64,000 nt of DNA from Saprospiraceae bacterium (GCA_016718505.1 JADKDE010000003.1:186001-250000); one strand, 5' to 3'. Counted from the stretch's first letter, positions 1 through 8,986 are shown. The notes: generated by a model from the sequence alone, not told the origin. Program-made: numbers and translations.

Positions 1-29
1 CCAAAAAATTAATAAATTAAAATCTACCG

Positions 30-233
30 TTAAGCCTTTTCTCTTGCAGTAATTTCTGTAAGAAGTCGTGCTATATCTTTCTTTTGGACATTCAGTGCTA
101 TCGCATCCAAATTTCCACTAACTAAGGAGTCAAATTTTTCTCTCTGACGTCCAGACTTAAGCTCTCGAACGGTTTGTTTCAACTGATCCAAGCTCATATT
201 TTTTATATTGTCTATATTAGATTTCTTAGCCAT
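30..233 (-). CDS. rpmC: 50S ribosomal protein L29
   Basis: L29 is a small two-helix protein of the large subunit that sits near the polypeptide exit tunnel. The 67-residue length is normal for the family, and the middle carries the expected basic helical stretch (LKQTVRELKSGRQREKF). It follows rplP by 21 bases in the order rplP-rpmC found in nearly all S10 operons. It is the last gene visible on this side; rpsQ would be expected next but lies outside the window. Identification rests on both protein and gene order. Confidence 0.95.
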   Translation of the reverse strand: MAKKSNIDNIKNMSLDQLKQTVRELKSGRQREKFDSLVSGNLDAIALNVQKKDIARLLTEITAREKA

Positions 234-254
234 TGCGAATTACAATTTTAAAAA

Positions 255-677
255 TTATTCTATTACGTAATCTCTTCTAGTAACTGTACGGGTCAAAACG
301 GGTAATTTTTGTGCCGCTAATGCCAAAGCTTGTTTAGCTACTTCAAAAGGAACACCATCCACTTCGAAAAGGATACGACCTGGTTGTACCAAAGCTACGT
401 AGTGATCCAAAGCTCCTTTTCCTTTACCCATACGAACTTCCAAAGGCTTCGATGTGATAGGCTTATCAGGAAATATTCGTATCCAAACTTTACCTTCACG
501 TTTCATATATCTTGTCATGGCGATACGCGCAGACTCTATCTGACGACTTGTTATCCTAGACAAAGACAATGATTTAAGTCCTACTGAACCGAAAGAAATT
601 GTACTACCTTTTACGGCAATACCTCTATTTCGGCCTTTTTGCATCTTACGATATTTTGTTCTTTTTGGCTGTAACAT
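255..677 (-). CDS. rplP: 50S ribosomal protein L16
   Basis: L16 binds 23S rRNA near the A site and helps shape the peptidyl-transferase region. The protein is 140 residues and shows the family hallmarks: a basic N-terminus starting MLQPKRTKYRK, the central RIFPDKPITSKPLEVRMGKG block and the GRILFEVDGV segment near the C-terminus. Length and position between rpsC and rpmC are standard. The start is fixed by the conserved MLQPKR beginning. Nothing unusual is seen. Confidence 0.97.
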   Translation of the reverse strand: MLQPKRTKYRKMQKGRNRGIAVKGSTISFGSVGLKSLSLSRITSRQIESARIAMTRYMKREGKVWIRIFPDKPITSKPLEVRMGKGKGALDHYVALVQPGRILFEVDGVPFEVAKQALALAAQKLPVLTRTVTRRDYVIE

Positions 678-755
678 ATTCTATTATATTTTCCTAAAAG
701 CCTTTCTAATTATTTATTTCTAATTATATTCAAATTTTTGATACCAAAGGGACAA

Positions 756-1559
756 TTATCTGCGATTATTTCCGCCTCTTCTGTCTCCTCCTCTATCGTT
801 TCCACCGCCTCTTCTATCGTTATTTCTTCTATCTCCTCCTCTATCACCGCCTCTTCTGTCTCCTCCTCTATCTTGTCCTGGCGCTCCTGAAGCAACTCTC
901 TTATCTGCTCCAACATTTGGTGACAAATCTCTCTTGGTCAAAACTTCACCATTACATATCCAAACTTTGATACCGATCTTTCCGTAAACTGTCAATGCTT
1001 CTGATATTGCATAGTCGATATCAACTCTGAATGTATGCAAAGGCGTACGTCCTTCCTTATATTCTTCAGATCTAGCCATTTCCGCACCATTCAAACGTCC
1101 AGAGATACGTACTTTAATACCTTCTGCTCCTGCACGCATGGTGGACTGGATAGCCATTTTAATAGCTCTTCGGTAGTTAATCCTAGACTCCAATTGTTTG
1201 GCGATAGACTCACCTACGATTGTAGCGTCTAATTCTGGTTTACGAATCTCAACAATATTGATTTGTACATCTTTCGAAGTAAGTTTTTTCAACTCTTCTC
1301 TGATCAAATCAACTTCTTGACCTCCTTTTCCGATTATAATACCGGGTCTAGAAGTATGAATAGTCACCGTCACACGCTTGAGCGTTCTTTCGATAACAAT
1401 TCTCGCGATGCCACCCTTGGAAATACGTGCTTTCAAATAATTTCGAATCTTCTCATCTTCGACTACTTTAGCGGCAAAATCTCTACCACCAAACCAGCTA
1501 GAATCCCATCCTCTGATGATTCCTAAACGATTTCCTATTGGACTAGTTTTTTGACCCAT
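756..1559 (-). CDS. rpsC: 30S ribosomal protein S3 with Arg/Gly/Asp-rich tail
   Basis: S3 lies at the mRNA entry site of the small subunit. Residues 1-220 are a standard S3: N-terminus MGQKTSPIGNRLGI, KH domain with the RPGIIIGKGGQEVD loop, and a C-terminal domain ending around LTKRDLSPN. The final ~40 residues are low complexity (GGDRRGG-type units) and make the protein 267 residues, longer than most bacterial S3 (about 210-240). At DNA level the tail holds a perfect 26-base direct repeat (772-797 and 847-872, offset 75 bases), so it probably grew by in-frame duplication. An acidic reading frame over the same stretch is a shadow of this repeat. Confidence 0.97.
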   Translation of the reverse strand: MGQKTSPIGNRLGIIRGWDSSWFGGRDFAAKVVEDEKIRNYLKARISKGGIARIVIERTLKRVTVTIHTSRPGIIIGKGGQEVDLIREELKKLTSKDVQINIVEIRKPELDATIVGESIAKQLESRINYRRAIKMAIQSTMRAGAEGIKVRISGRLNGAEMARSEEYKEGRTPLHTFRVDIDYAISEALTVYGKIGIKVWICNGEVLTKRDLSPNVGADKRVASGAPGQDRGGDRRGGDRGGDRRNNDRRGGGNDRGGDRRGGNNRR

Positions 1560-1588
1560 AGATCAATATTTTTTATAGTTTAAATTTA

Positions 1589-1948
1589 TTATTCAGGTAG
1601 AGGTACTTTGTTTTCTACCACTATAGTTACGTGATTCTGTCTTTTACGGATTCTATTAGCACGCCCTTGTGGTGCCGGTTGAAATCTTTTTAAGACTGTA
1701 CCTGGATCTACATAAGCCGTTTTTATGAATAAATCATAATCATCTGCGCTATATGCCATCTCCAATTTGTTTTCCCAATTTGAAATCGCCGAAACAACTA
1801 CTTTTTGCAACCATACTGCTGCTTCCTTGTTCGTAAACTTCAATAAATTGATCGCTTGAGAAACTCCTTTTCCTCTGATATTATCAACGACTAACCTCAT
1901 TTTTCGAGGTGACATCGGACAATTTCTCAACTTTGCAACTGCTTCCAT
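1589..1948 (-). CDS. rplV: 50S ribosomal protein L22
   Basis: L22 is an early assembly protein whose long beta-hairpin lines the exit tunnel. The 119-residue product has the core features: RNCPMSPRKMRLVVD near the N-terminus, the central helix with AISNWENK, and the hairpin with APQGRANRIRKRQNH, which corresponds to the tunnel-lining and macrolide-sensitivity region. It lies between rpsS and rpsC with short spacers, as in the standard S10 operon. Confidence 0.96.
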   Translation of the reverse strand: MEAVAKLRNCPMSPRKMRLVVDNIRGKGVSQAINLLKFTNKEAAVWLQKVVVSAISNWENKLEMAYSADDYDLFIKTAYVDPGTVLKRFQPAPQGRANRIRKRQNHVTIVVENKVPLPE

Positions 1949-1979
1949 TTTCTAAGATTGATATCTATAAATGTATTAA

Positions 1980-2246
1980 TTATTTCTTTTTACCACCGTG
2001 GCCTCTAAATTGTCTGGTTGGAGAAAACTCTCCCAGCTTATGACCTACCATATTCTCTGTCACAAAAACAGGAACAAAAGTTTTGCCGTTATGCACTGCG
2101 ATTGTCTCACCGACCATATCGGGAATAATCATAGATGCTCGAGACCAAGTCTTAATAACAGCTTTACGTGTACTATCCTTAGATTTTAAAACTTTTTCTA
2201 AAAGTTTATGAAATACATAAGGTCCTTTTTTTAATGAACGTGGCAT
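1980..2246 (-). CDS. rpsS: 30S ribosomal protein S19
   Basis: S19 forms a complex with S13 in the head of the small subunit and contacts the A-site tRNA. The 88-residue protein begins MPRSLKKGPYV and contains TWSRASMIIPDMVGETIAVHN and the GEFSPTRQFRGHGG C-terminal signature, all diagnostic. It is flanked by rplB and rplV as expected. Confidence 0.97.
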   Translation of the reverse strand: MPRSLKKGPYVFHKLLEKVLKSKDSTRKAVIKTWSRASMIIPDMVGETIAVHNGKTFVPVFVTENMVGHKLGEFSPTRQFRGHGGKKK

Positions 2247-2268
2247 TATATAATTCTAGTTTAAATGT

Positions 2269-3102
2269 TTAACCTTTTGAATTTCTTCTCGATACGATCA
2301 ATCTTGACGATCTCTTATTCGTATCACGAGTTTTCAATCCTTTTGCTATTTGTCCGTTTCTAGATCTTGGATGTCCTCCTGAAGCTCTACCTTCACCACC
2401 ACCCATCGGGTGATCTACTGGATTCATCACGACACCTCTTACTCTTGGAGTTCTTCCTAACCATCTGTTACGGCCAGCTTTACCCAATTTTATCAAGTTA
2501 TGATCTGAATTAGACACTACACCCATAGTTGCTCTACAAGTCAATAAGATTCTTCTTACCTCTCCTGATGGCATCTTAACTGTAGCATATTTACCTTCTC
2601 TACCTGTAATCATTCCATATGAACCCGCCCCTCTAGCCATATTGGCTCCAGCACCTGGCTCCATTTCGATACAGTGAATTTCAGTTCCTAGTGGAATTTC
2701 CTTTAAGAACAAAGTATTACCCACTTCAGGCGCAGCTCCTTCACCACTCATTACTTGTGCACCTGCTTTCAAACCTTTAGGAGCTATGATATATGATTTA
2801 GTACCATCTGCATACCAAAGCAAAGCGATGAATGCAGAACGATTTGGATCGTATTCGATTGACTTAACCGTAGCAGGGACTCCGTCATGATTTCTTTTGA
2901 AATCAACGATACGGTACAATTGCTTGTGTCCTCCACCGATATATCGCATACTGCGACGACCTTGATTATTTCTTCCTCCGCTCTTGGTTAAGCCCGTTGT
3001 AAGGCTTTTTTCTGGTGTTGCACCAGGAGTCAAATCAGCAAACGAATTAGACGTTTTGAATCTCTGCCCTGGGGTAATCGGATTATATGTTTTAACAGCC
3101 AT
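2269..3102 (-). CDS. rplB: 50S ribosomal protein L2
   Basis: L2 is a primary 23S rRNA-binding protein needed for subunit association and peptidyl transfer. The 277-residue protein carries the family blocks GRRSMRYIGGGHKQLYR, the OB/SH3-like core with AIMLWYADG-type sequence (here ALLWYADGTKSYI), and the C-terminal PVDHPMGGGEGR motif containing the functionally important histidine. The basic C-terminus (TNKRSSRLIVSRR) is typical. Length and operon position match the family. Confidence 0.98.
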   Translation of the reverse strand: MAVKTYNPITPGQRFKTSNSFADLTPGATPEKSLTTGLTKSGGRNNQGRRSMRYIGGGHKQLYRIVDFKRNHDGVPATVKSIEYDPNRSAFIALLWYADGTKSYIIAPKGLKAGAQVMSGEGAAPEVGNTLFLKEIPLGTEIHCIEMEPGAGANMARGAGSYGMITGREGKYATVKMPSGEVRRILLTCRATMGVVSNSDHNLIKLGKAGRNRWLGRTPRVRGVVMNPVDHPMGGGEGRASGGHPRSRNGQIAKGLKTRDTNKRSSRLIVSRRNSKG

Positions 3103-3134
3103 TTCTTCTTATTTAATATTTAAATGGACCAAAT

Positions 3135-3443
3135 TTATTCTTCGTTATTGTTTGTAGCAAATAGATCAATTTGATCGCCATCTACCAATTTTACATAAGC
3201 CTTTTTTACGGATGGCTTCATTCCTTTCATCACACCAGATTTAGCATATCTAGTTCTAACTTTTCCCGGCATAATAGCGGTATTCACGTCCGTAACTGTA
3301 ACACCATACAATGCTTGCACGGCATTTCTTATTTCTATTTTGTTGGCAGCTTTTTCAACAACAAAAGAATACGTATTTGACTTTTCAGCTAATATTTGTG
3401 CTTTCTCTGAAATGATCGGCTTTTTTAATTTAAACTCTGACAT
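3135..3443 (-). CDS. rplW: 50S ribosomal protein L23
   Basis: L23 sits at the tunnel exit and is the docking site for trigger factor and SRP. The 102-residue protein has the expected KKPIISEKAQILAE start, the SFVVEKAANKIEIRNAVQALYGV segment and the basic loop NTAIMPGKVRTRYAKSG. It is placed between rplD and rplB in the canonical order. Confidence 0.96.
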   Translation of the reverse strand: MSEFKLKKPIISEKAQILAEKSNTYSFVVEKAANKIEIRNAVQALYGVTVTDVNTAIMPGKVRTRYAKSGVMKGMKPSVKKAYVKLVDGDQIDLFATNNNEE

Positions 3444-3462
3444 ACGATTAATTATTTCAATA

Positions 3463-4089
3463 TTAAGCTAAAGTATTAGATAATTTTCCCAAAGCACTTT
3501 CGAACAACAATACGTTCTTTGCCTTCAAGATTTGATAAGTATTCAAACTTTCAACTGATGTAATATCTTGAAATGGAACATTTCTTCCAGACAAATAAAC
3601 ATTGCGATTCAAATCTCCAGTTACTATGATATTCTTATTTCCAAGAAGAGACATATTTTTCAATATACCCACAAATTCTTTTGTCTTTGGCGTATCAAAA
3701 GTAAAATCTTCAAGAATAAAAATCTTAGATGTTTTGGCCTTATCGCTTAAAACCGATTTCTTAGCCAACAACTTGATTTTCTTATTCAATTTTTGACCAT
3801 AAGTCCTTGGTCTAGGCCCGAAAGCACGACCGCCACCGACCATTGTAGGCGAATTAATATCCCCTTTACGAGCACCACCAGTTCCTTTTTGCTTGTGCAA
3901 TTTTCTAGTAGAACCACTCACTTCAGATCTTTCTTTAGCTTTGGAGGTTCCTTGGCGTTGGTGTGCTAAATATTGTTTTACTGCAAGATAAACTGTATGT
4001 TCACTTGGTTCTATTCCAAATATTTCAGCTGGAAGAGAAAGTGACCTACCTGTTTTTTCACCTTGTTTATTATATACTTCTGCGGTCAT
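3463..4089 (-). CDS. rplD: 50S ribosomal protein L4
   Basis: L4 is an early-assembly protein with an extended loop in the exit tunnel; in enterobacteria it also autoregulates the S10 operon, which cannot be inferred here. The 208-residue protein shows the central loop KLHKQKGTGGARKGDI and FGPRPRTYGQKLNKK, followed by the globular C-terminal domain. It starts 5 bases after the rplC stop codon, suggesting translational coupling. Confidence 0.97.
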   Translation of the reverse strand: MTAEVYNKQGEKTGRSLSLPAEIFGIEPSEHTVYLAVKQYLAHQRQGTSKAKERSEVSGSTRKLHKQKGTGGARKGDINSPTMVGGGRAFGPRPRTYGQKLNKKIKLLAKKSVLSDKAKTSKIFILEDFTFDTPKTKEFVGILKNMSLLGNKNIIVTGDLNRNVYLSGRNVPFQDITSVESLNTYQILKAKNVLLFESALGKLSNTLA

Positions 4090-4094
4090 ATCTT

Positions 4095-4715
4095 TTATTT
4101 TTCGATTGTAACGAATGAGCCATTGTGACCTGGCACTGCACCTTTAATCAATATTAAATTTTTATCAGCTAAAATCTTGATAATTTTCAAGCCTTTTAGT
4201 TTTACTTGGTCATTCCCCATACGGCCTGCCATACGCATACCTTTGAATACTTTAGAAGGGAAAGAAGAAGCACCAACAGATCCAGGAGCTCTGAGCCTAT
4301 TGTGCTGTCCGTGGGTAGCTTGTCCAACCCCACCGAAACCGTGGCGTTTTACAACCCCTTGGAATCCTTTACCTTTAGAAGTACCGACTACGCTTACTTT
4401 TTCACCTTCTGCAAAAACCTCTTCAACTGTAACTGAATCTCCCAACTGTTTGCTAAGAGTACTGTTACGGAATTCTTTGATTTTACTTTTTGGTGTAGTA
4501 TTAGCCTTCGCAAAATGCCCTTGTAACGGAGCGGTAGTATTTTTGGCTTTAGCCTCACCGAATGCTAATTGTAAAGCAGAATACCCATCGCTATCAGTTG
4601 TCTTTACTTGTGTAACAACACAAGGTCCAACTTCTATTAAAGTACAAGGAACATAGTTGCCATCGTTATCATAAACGCTAGTCATGCCAACTTTTTTGCC
4701 TATTATACCGTTCAC
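4095..4715 (-). CDS. rplC: 50S ribosomal protein L3 (GTG start)
   Basis: L3 initiates assembly of the 3' end of 23S rRNA. The protein includes IIGKKVGMTSVYD at the N-terminus and the KGFQGVVKRHGFGGVGQATHG region containing the conserved loop near the peptidyl-transferase centre. The frame is open up to a GTG at 4745, but the family begins at the residue before NGIIGKKVGM, which here is a GTG at 4713-4715. That start gives 206 residues, the normal size, so I prefer it; no in-frame ATG is available close by. Confidence 0.94.
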   Translation of the reverse strand: MNGIIGKKVGMTSVYDNDGNYVPCTLIEVGPCVVTQVKTTDSDGYSALQLAFGEAKAKNTTAPLQGHFAKANTTPKSKIKEFRNSTLSKQLGDSVTVEEVFAEGEKVSVVGTSKGKGFQGVVKRHGFGGVGQATHGQHNRLRAPGSVGASSFPSKVFKGMRMAGRMGNDQVKLKGLKIIKILADKNLILIKGAVPGHNGSFVTIEK

Positions 4716-4832
4716 TTTGTTAAATTTTAAAAACTTTAAATACACTCAAAGCAGTATCAATATATAATTGACTTACTTTAAGGGAAATTACCTTAAATAA
4801 AAATCCTACTAGCCGTAAGAGATGAGGGAGAC

Positions 4833-5141
4833 TTAAGTCAATTTGACTTGGATGTCCACACCAGATGGCAATTCTAATCTAGAAAGTGCATCAACTGTTT
4901 TTTGTGTGGGCGTGTAAATCTCGATCAGTCTTTTGTGGGTCCTTAATTCAAACTGTTCTCGAGATTTCTTGTTCACGTGTGGCGAGCGCAACACGGTGTA
5001 CATTTTTTTCTCAGATGGCAGCGGAATCGGTCCCGTAACAACAGCACCGCTAGTGCGAACTGTCTTTACGATTTTTTCCGTTGACTTATCTACCAAGTTG
5101 TGGTCATAAGAACGGAGTTTAATTCTAATTTTTTGATTCAT
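4833..5141 (-). CDS. rpsJ: 30S ribosomal protein S10
   Basis: S10 is part of the 30S head and, with NusB, also acts in transcription antitermination. The 102-residue protein contains KIRIKLRSYDHNLVDKSTEK, the GPIPLPSEKKMYTVLRSPHV loop and the HKRLIEIYTPT strand, all characteristic. It is the first gene of the S10 part of the cluster and has its own promoter-like box upstream at 5167-5174; fusA ends 80 bases before it. Confidence 0.97.
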   Translation of the reverse strand: MNQKIRIKLRSYDHNLVDKSTEKIVKTVRTSGAVVTGPIPLPSEKKMYTVLRSPHVNKKSREQFELRTHKRLIEIYTPTQKTVDALSRLELPSGVDIQVKLT

Positions 5142-5166
5142 GTCCTGTGCTATTCAAAAGCGACTG

Positions 5167-5174
5167 CAAAAGTA
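5167..5174 (-). promoter_or_regulatory. Putative promoter -7 box upstream of rpsJ
   Basis: Read on the minus strand this is TACTTTTG, a match to the Bacteroidota TAnnTTTG promoter element, 26 bases upstream of the rpsJ start. It would allow the S10 genes to be transcribed separately from fusA. This is inferred from the motif only. Confidence 0.5.
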
Positions 5175-5220
5175 CGCTATTATATTTTATTAATAAAATT
5201 TTTCTTCCTATTTTTTTAAA

Positions 5221-7350
5221 TTATTTTGATTCACCCTTTGCTTTCTCAATTACTTGAGTCGCAATATTGGTTGGAGCTGCTACATAATGTGAAAATTCCA
5301 TCGATGAACTAGCTCTTCCTGAGGTGATTGTACGCAACTGAGTGACGTATCCGAACATTTCTGCCAATGGAACCTCTGCTCTTACAATAACGGCGTTAAA
5401 CTTCGAATCTTGACCTTTGATAAGGCCTCTTCTTCTGTTCAAATCTCCGATCACCGCACCAGTATATTCATCTGGCGTAGTTACTTCCAATTTCATGATT
5501 GGCTCTAGCAAAACAGGCGCAGCTTTCTTAGCGGCTTCTTTAAAACCATCCTTAGCGCATAATTCGAATGCGATTGGTTTTGAATCCACTGAGTGCATAC
5601 TACCGTCAAAAACTCTGACTTTCATGCTATCGATATTGTATCCAGCTAAGATACCATTGTTCATCATGGCGGTAAATCCGTCTGTGATTGGCTTCATATA
5701 GTTCTTGTCGATAGATCCTCCGACGATAGCCCATTCGAATTCCAACTTCTTCTTACCAGATTTAAAATCTTCAGATTCCAAAAAAGTTTCAGTTGCTGGT
5801 CCTAACTCGAATTCCATATCTGCGAATAGACCCGAACCACCTGATTGCTTCTTCAATTTCTCACGGTGTGTAACCGTTTTTGTCAAAGCCTCTTTATAGT
5901 TTACTTGAGGTGCACCTTGGTTTACCTCTACTTTAAATTCACGTCTAAGTCTATCTACGATGATTTCAAGGTGTAATTCTCCCATACCACTAATGATGGT
6001 TTGTCCTGTATTCTCGTCGTATGCAACTCTAAAGGTTGGATCCTCTTCTGCCAATTTATTCAAAGCCATACCCAACTTTTCTAAGTCCTTTTGAGTCTTA
6101 GGCTCGATGGCTAGACCGATAACTGGCTCTGGGAATACCATAGATTCTAGGACGATTGGATGATCCAAATCACACAATGTATCTCCAGTACGGATATCCT
6201 TGAATCCAACCGCTGCACAAATATCTCCAGCTTCAACTTTTTCGATTGGATTTTGCTTATTTGCGTGCATTTGATAAAGTCTTGAAATACGCTCTTTTGA
6301 GTCACAACGAGTATTCAATACATAAGAACCTGCATCCAATTTTCCAGAATAAACTCTTATAAAACAAAGTCTTCCTACGAATGGATCCGTAGCAATCTTG
6401 AATGCCAATGCTGCGAATGGTTCCTTAACGTCTGGTTGACGAGAAATCTCTGCATCTGTCTTAGGATTGATCCCTTTGATTGCCTCTACATCCAATGGAG
6501 AAGGCAAATAATAACAAACTGCATCCAAACAAGCTTGTACACCTTTGTTTTTGAAAGCTGAACCACACATAACTGGGGTAACTTTCATATCTATTACGGC
6601 TGCTCTAAGCGCCTTTCTTACTTCATCAACACTGATTGAATCTGGATCATCGAAAAACTTCTCCATCAAATTGTCATCGTATGATGCAACTTCCTCGATC
6701 AATAAGGCACGTGTATCGGCACATATTTGTTTCAAGTCTTCTGGAATTGGAATTACTTCAAAAGTCATTCCTTGGTCAGAATCATTCCAAACGATGGCTT
6801 GGTTTGAAACCAAATCAACAACTCCTTTGAATTTTTCTTCGGCTCCTATCGGAACTTGTAATGGAATGGCGTTAGATCCCAATTTTTCTTTCATGTCTTT
6901 AACACACATGAAAAAGTCAGCACCCGCTCTATCCATCTTATTAATAAAGGCAATACGAGGAACTCTATAGTTATCGGCCAATCTCCAGTTGGTTTCTGAC
7001 TGAGGCTCAACCCCATCCACCGCAGAAAACAAGAACACCAAACCGTCCAATACCCTCAAAGATCGATTTACTTCTACCGTAAAATCCACGTGACCAGGAG
7101 TATCAATGATGTTAAAATCATATTTCTGAGGACCAACATCCCACTGACATTTTGTAGCTGCAGAAGTGATGGTAATACCTCTTTCCTGCTCTTGCTCCAT
7201 CCAGTCCATTGTGGCGGCACCATCGTGTACCTCACCTATCTTGTGAGAGATACCTGTATAGTAAAGAATCCTTTCCGTCGTGGTGGTTTTACCCGCATCA
7301 ATATGCGCTGCAATACCTATATTTCTGGTATAAGTTAAATCGTTAGCCAT
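5221..7350 (-). CDS. fusA: Elongation factor G
   Basis: EF-G is the GTPase that translocates tRNAs and mRNA on the ribosome. The 709-residue protein has the G domain with P-loop AHIDAGKTTTTERIL, switch II DTPGHVDFTVEVNR and NKMDRAGADF, then domain II, the GMGELHLEI region of domain III, domain IV (YKEALTKTVTHREKLKKQSGG) and domain V (DLNRRRGLIKGQ). Length is standard for bacterial EF-G. It lies between rpsG and rpsJ as in classical str operons, which indicates this is the housekeeping copy. Confidence 0.98.
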   Translation of the reverse strand: MANDLTYTRNIGIAAHIDAGKTTTTERILYYTGISHKIGEVHDGAATMDWMEQEQERGITITSAATKCQWDVGPQKYDFNIIDTPGHVDFTVEVNRSLRVLDGLVFLFSAVDGVEPQSETNWRLADNYRVPRIAFINKMDRAGADFFMCVKDMKEKLGSNAIPLQVPIGAEEKFKGVVDLVSNQAIVWNDSDQGMTFEVIPIPEDLKQICADTRALLIEEVASYDDNLMEKFFDDPDSISVDEVRKALRAAVIDMKVTPVMCGSAFKNKGVQACLDAVCYYLPSPLDVEAIKGINPKTDAEISRQPDVKEPFAALAFKIATDPFVGRLCFIRVYSGKLDAGSYVLNTRCDSKERISRLYQMHANKQNPIEKVEAGDICAAVGFKDIRTGDTLCDLDHPIVLESMVFPEPVIGLAIEPKTQKDLEKLGMALNKLAEEDPTFRVAYDENTGQTIISGMGELHLEIIVDRLRREFKVEVNQGAPQVNYKEALTKTVTHREKLKKQSGGSGLFADMEFELGPATETFLESEDFKSGKKKLEFEWAIVGGSIDKNYMKPITDGFTAMMNNGILAGYNIDSMKVRVFDGSMHSVDSKPIAFELCAKDGFKEAAKKAAPVLLEPIMKLEVTTPDEYTGAVIGDLNRRRGLIKGQDSKFNAVIVRAEVPLAEMFGYVTQLRTITSGRASSSMEFSHYVAAPTNIATQVIEKAKGESK

Positions 7351-7384
7351 TTTTTATATGCTATTTCTTAAATATAAATGAAAA

Positions 7385-7855
7385 TTATGCTTTAAAGTGA
7401 GCAAAAGCACGGTTAGCTTCTGCCATCTTGTGTGTATCTTCTTTTCTTTTTACTGCGGCTCCTTCGCCCTTAGCAGCTGCCAAAATCTCAGCGGCTAACT
7501 TTTCAGAAATTCCTTTTCCGCTTCTAGCACGAGCGAAACGAATCATCCATTTCATCCCGATAGAGATTTTGCGATTCGCTGGAAGTTCTGTAGGAATCTG
7601 GAACGTAGCACCACCGATACGACGGCTACGCACTTCAACCTGAGGCATAACGTTGTTTAGTGCCTTTTTCCACAATTCGTGTTCGTCTTCACCTCCTGCT
7701 TTAGTTTTTACAATTTCCATTGCATCATAAAAAAGTCCAAAGGCAGTACTTTTTTTACCTTCCCACATAAGATTGTTGACAAATCTTGTCACCATTTGAT
7801 CACCGTATTTTGGATCATTTTCTATTCTGCGCGGTTTCGGCTTTCTTTTTCTCAT
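7385..7855 (-). CDS. rpsG: 30S ribosomal protein S7
   Basis: S7 nucleates assembly of the 30S head. The 156-residue protein begins MRKRKPKPR, has the conserved VTRFVNNLMWEGKKSTA helix, PQVEVRSRRIGGATFQIP and the basic C-terminal helix ending in ANRAFAHFKA. Position between rpsL and fusA is canonical. Confidence 0.97.
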   Translation of the reverse strand: MRKRKPKPRRIENDPKYGDQMVTRFVNNLMWEGKKSTAFGLFYDAMEIVKTKAGGEDEHELWKKALNNVMPQVEVRSRRIGGATFQIPTELPANRKISIGMKWMIRFARARSGKGISEKLAAEILAAAKGEGAAVKRKEDTHKMAEANRAFAHFKA

Positions 7856-7897
7856 CTTTCTATCTTAATTGAATGATTGATATATACAAATTATTTT

Positions 7898-8272
7898 TTA
7901 TTTCTTAGGTCTCTTAGTACCGTACTTAGATCTAGATTTTTTACGATTGTTTACACCCGCAGTATCTAATGCTCCACGTACTATGGTGTATCGTACACCT
8001 GGAAGATCCTTAATCTTTCCACCTCTTACCAGTACGATTGAGTGCTCTTGAAGATTGTGGCCTTCTCCAGGGATATAGCAGATAACCTCATTGCCATTGG
8101 TCAATCTTACCTTAGCAACTTTTCTTAACGCTGAATTCGGCTTCTTAGGAGTAGTAGTATATACCCTCGTGCATACTCCTCTCTTCTGAGGACAAGCGTC
8201 CATGGCTCTAGATTTACTTTTTACTTCTACTTTTGTACGACCATTTCGTACTAATTGATTAATAGTTGGCAT
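7898..8272 (-). CDS. rpsL: 30S ribosomal protein S12
   Basis: S12 monitors codon-anticodon pairing at the decoding centre. The 124-residue protein starts MPTINQLVRNGR and has the two decoding loops TPKKPNSALRKVAKVRL and PGEGHNLQEHS. The lysine of KKPNSA, the residue mutated in classical streptomycin-resistant strains, is the wild-type residue. It is the first gene of the cluster; a promoter-like box lies about 85 bases upstream. Confidence 0.98.
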   Translation of the reverse strand: MPTINQLVRNGRTKVEVKSKSRAMDACPQKRGVCTRVYTTTPKKPNSALRKVAKVRLTNGNEVICYIPGEGHNLQEHSIVLVRGGKIKDLPGVRYTIVRGALDTAGVNNRKKSRSKYGTKRPKK

Positions 8273-8355
8273 AAAAACTTGGTTTTTTACCTGGATTTTA
8301 AAATATTAAAAATGAAATTTGAGTGCCAGAAATATGGCTTCCCCAAAAGCGGAGG

Positions 8356-8363
8356 CAAAGGTA
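8356..8363 (-). promoter_or_regulatory. Putative promoter of the str operon
   Basis: Read on the minus strand this is TACCTTTG, an exact TAnnTTTG box, upstream of rpsL. It would give a leader of roughly 75-80 bases. The rest of the 240-base gap to the divergent acetyltransferase gene is very AT-rich with no other recognisable element. Confidence 0.6.
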
Positions 8364-8515
8364 TTACTTTTTATTTATTTTTTACATAATATATTTACAT
8401 TTTCTTTTGAAAAAATTTATTACACCCAATTAATTTCATATTATAACTTTTATGATAATATAACCCTTTACTTTTACATACACTTATATATTACTTTATA
8501 TTATATCTAATTTTT

Positions 8516-8986
8516 ATGGTTTTAAAAAATGGTTCTTCAATTTTGATAAGAAAGGGAACATTCAATGATATTCCAGCCGTTCATTCTCTCGTGCATGAAC
8601 TGGCGATCTACGAGAAAGCGGAAGAACAACATACCGCGTCGATCGATCAATATGAAAAAGACTTTGACAAAAACCATTTTGAATTTATCGTAGCAGAACA
8701 CCCTACAGATGGCATCGTGGGCATGGCGTTTTATTACTGGGCATATTCAACTTGGCGTGGAAAATTCATTTACCTAGAAGATTTTGTGGTCAAGGAAGCC
8801 TTGCGTCAAGAAGGAATCGGTCAATTACTTTTCGATGAGGTGGTATCGATAGCTAAGCAAAGCGGCGCCAAGCTCCTCAAATGGCAAGTTCTGGATTGGA
8901 ACACTCCCGCCGTCAAATTCTATGAAAAAAATCATGCCATGATCGAAAAAGAATGGTGGAATGGTAAAATCATGTTTGTTGAGTAA
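8516..8986 (+). CDS. GNAT family N-acetyltransferase (diamine acetyltransferase-like)
   Basis: A 156-residue single-domain GNAT acetyltransferase that transfers an acetyl group from acetyl-CoA to an amine. Residues 90-110 contain YLEDFVVKEALRQEGIGQLL, the motif A pocket (RxxGxG-type) for the acetyl-CoA pyrophosphate. The C-terminal WNTPAVKFYEKNHA block is the usual motif B. The sequence resembles spermidine/diamine N-acetyltransferases of the SSAT type, but the substrate cannot be assigned. It is monocistronic, divergent from the ribosomal cluster. Confidence 0.85.
   Translation: MVLKNGSSILIRKGTFNDIPAVHSLVHELAIYEKAEEQHTASIDQYEKDFDKNHFEFIVAEHPTDGIVGMAFYYWAYSTWRGKFIYLEDFVVKEALRQEGIGQLLFDEVVSIAKQSGAKLLKWQVLDWNTPAVKFYEKNHAMIEKEWWNGKIMFVE

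Noticed and set aside
710..916. Open frame for an acidic, Glu-rich 68-residue protein on the minus strand
   Set aside because: It is an alternate-frame reading of the repetitive rpsC tail; rpsC is certain and the composition is explained by the DNA repeat.
4177..4656. 159-residue plus-strand open frame inside rplC
   Set aside because: Antisense shadow of a conserved ribosomal protein gene, no protein-like features of its own.
6545..6970. 141-residue plus-strand open frame inside fusA
   Set aside because: Antisense to EF-G, no independent evidence.
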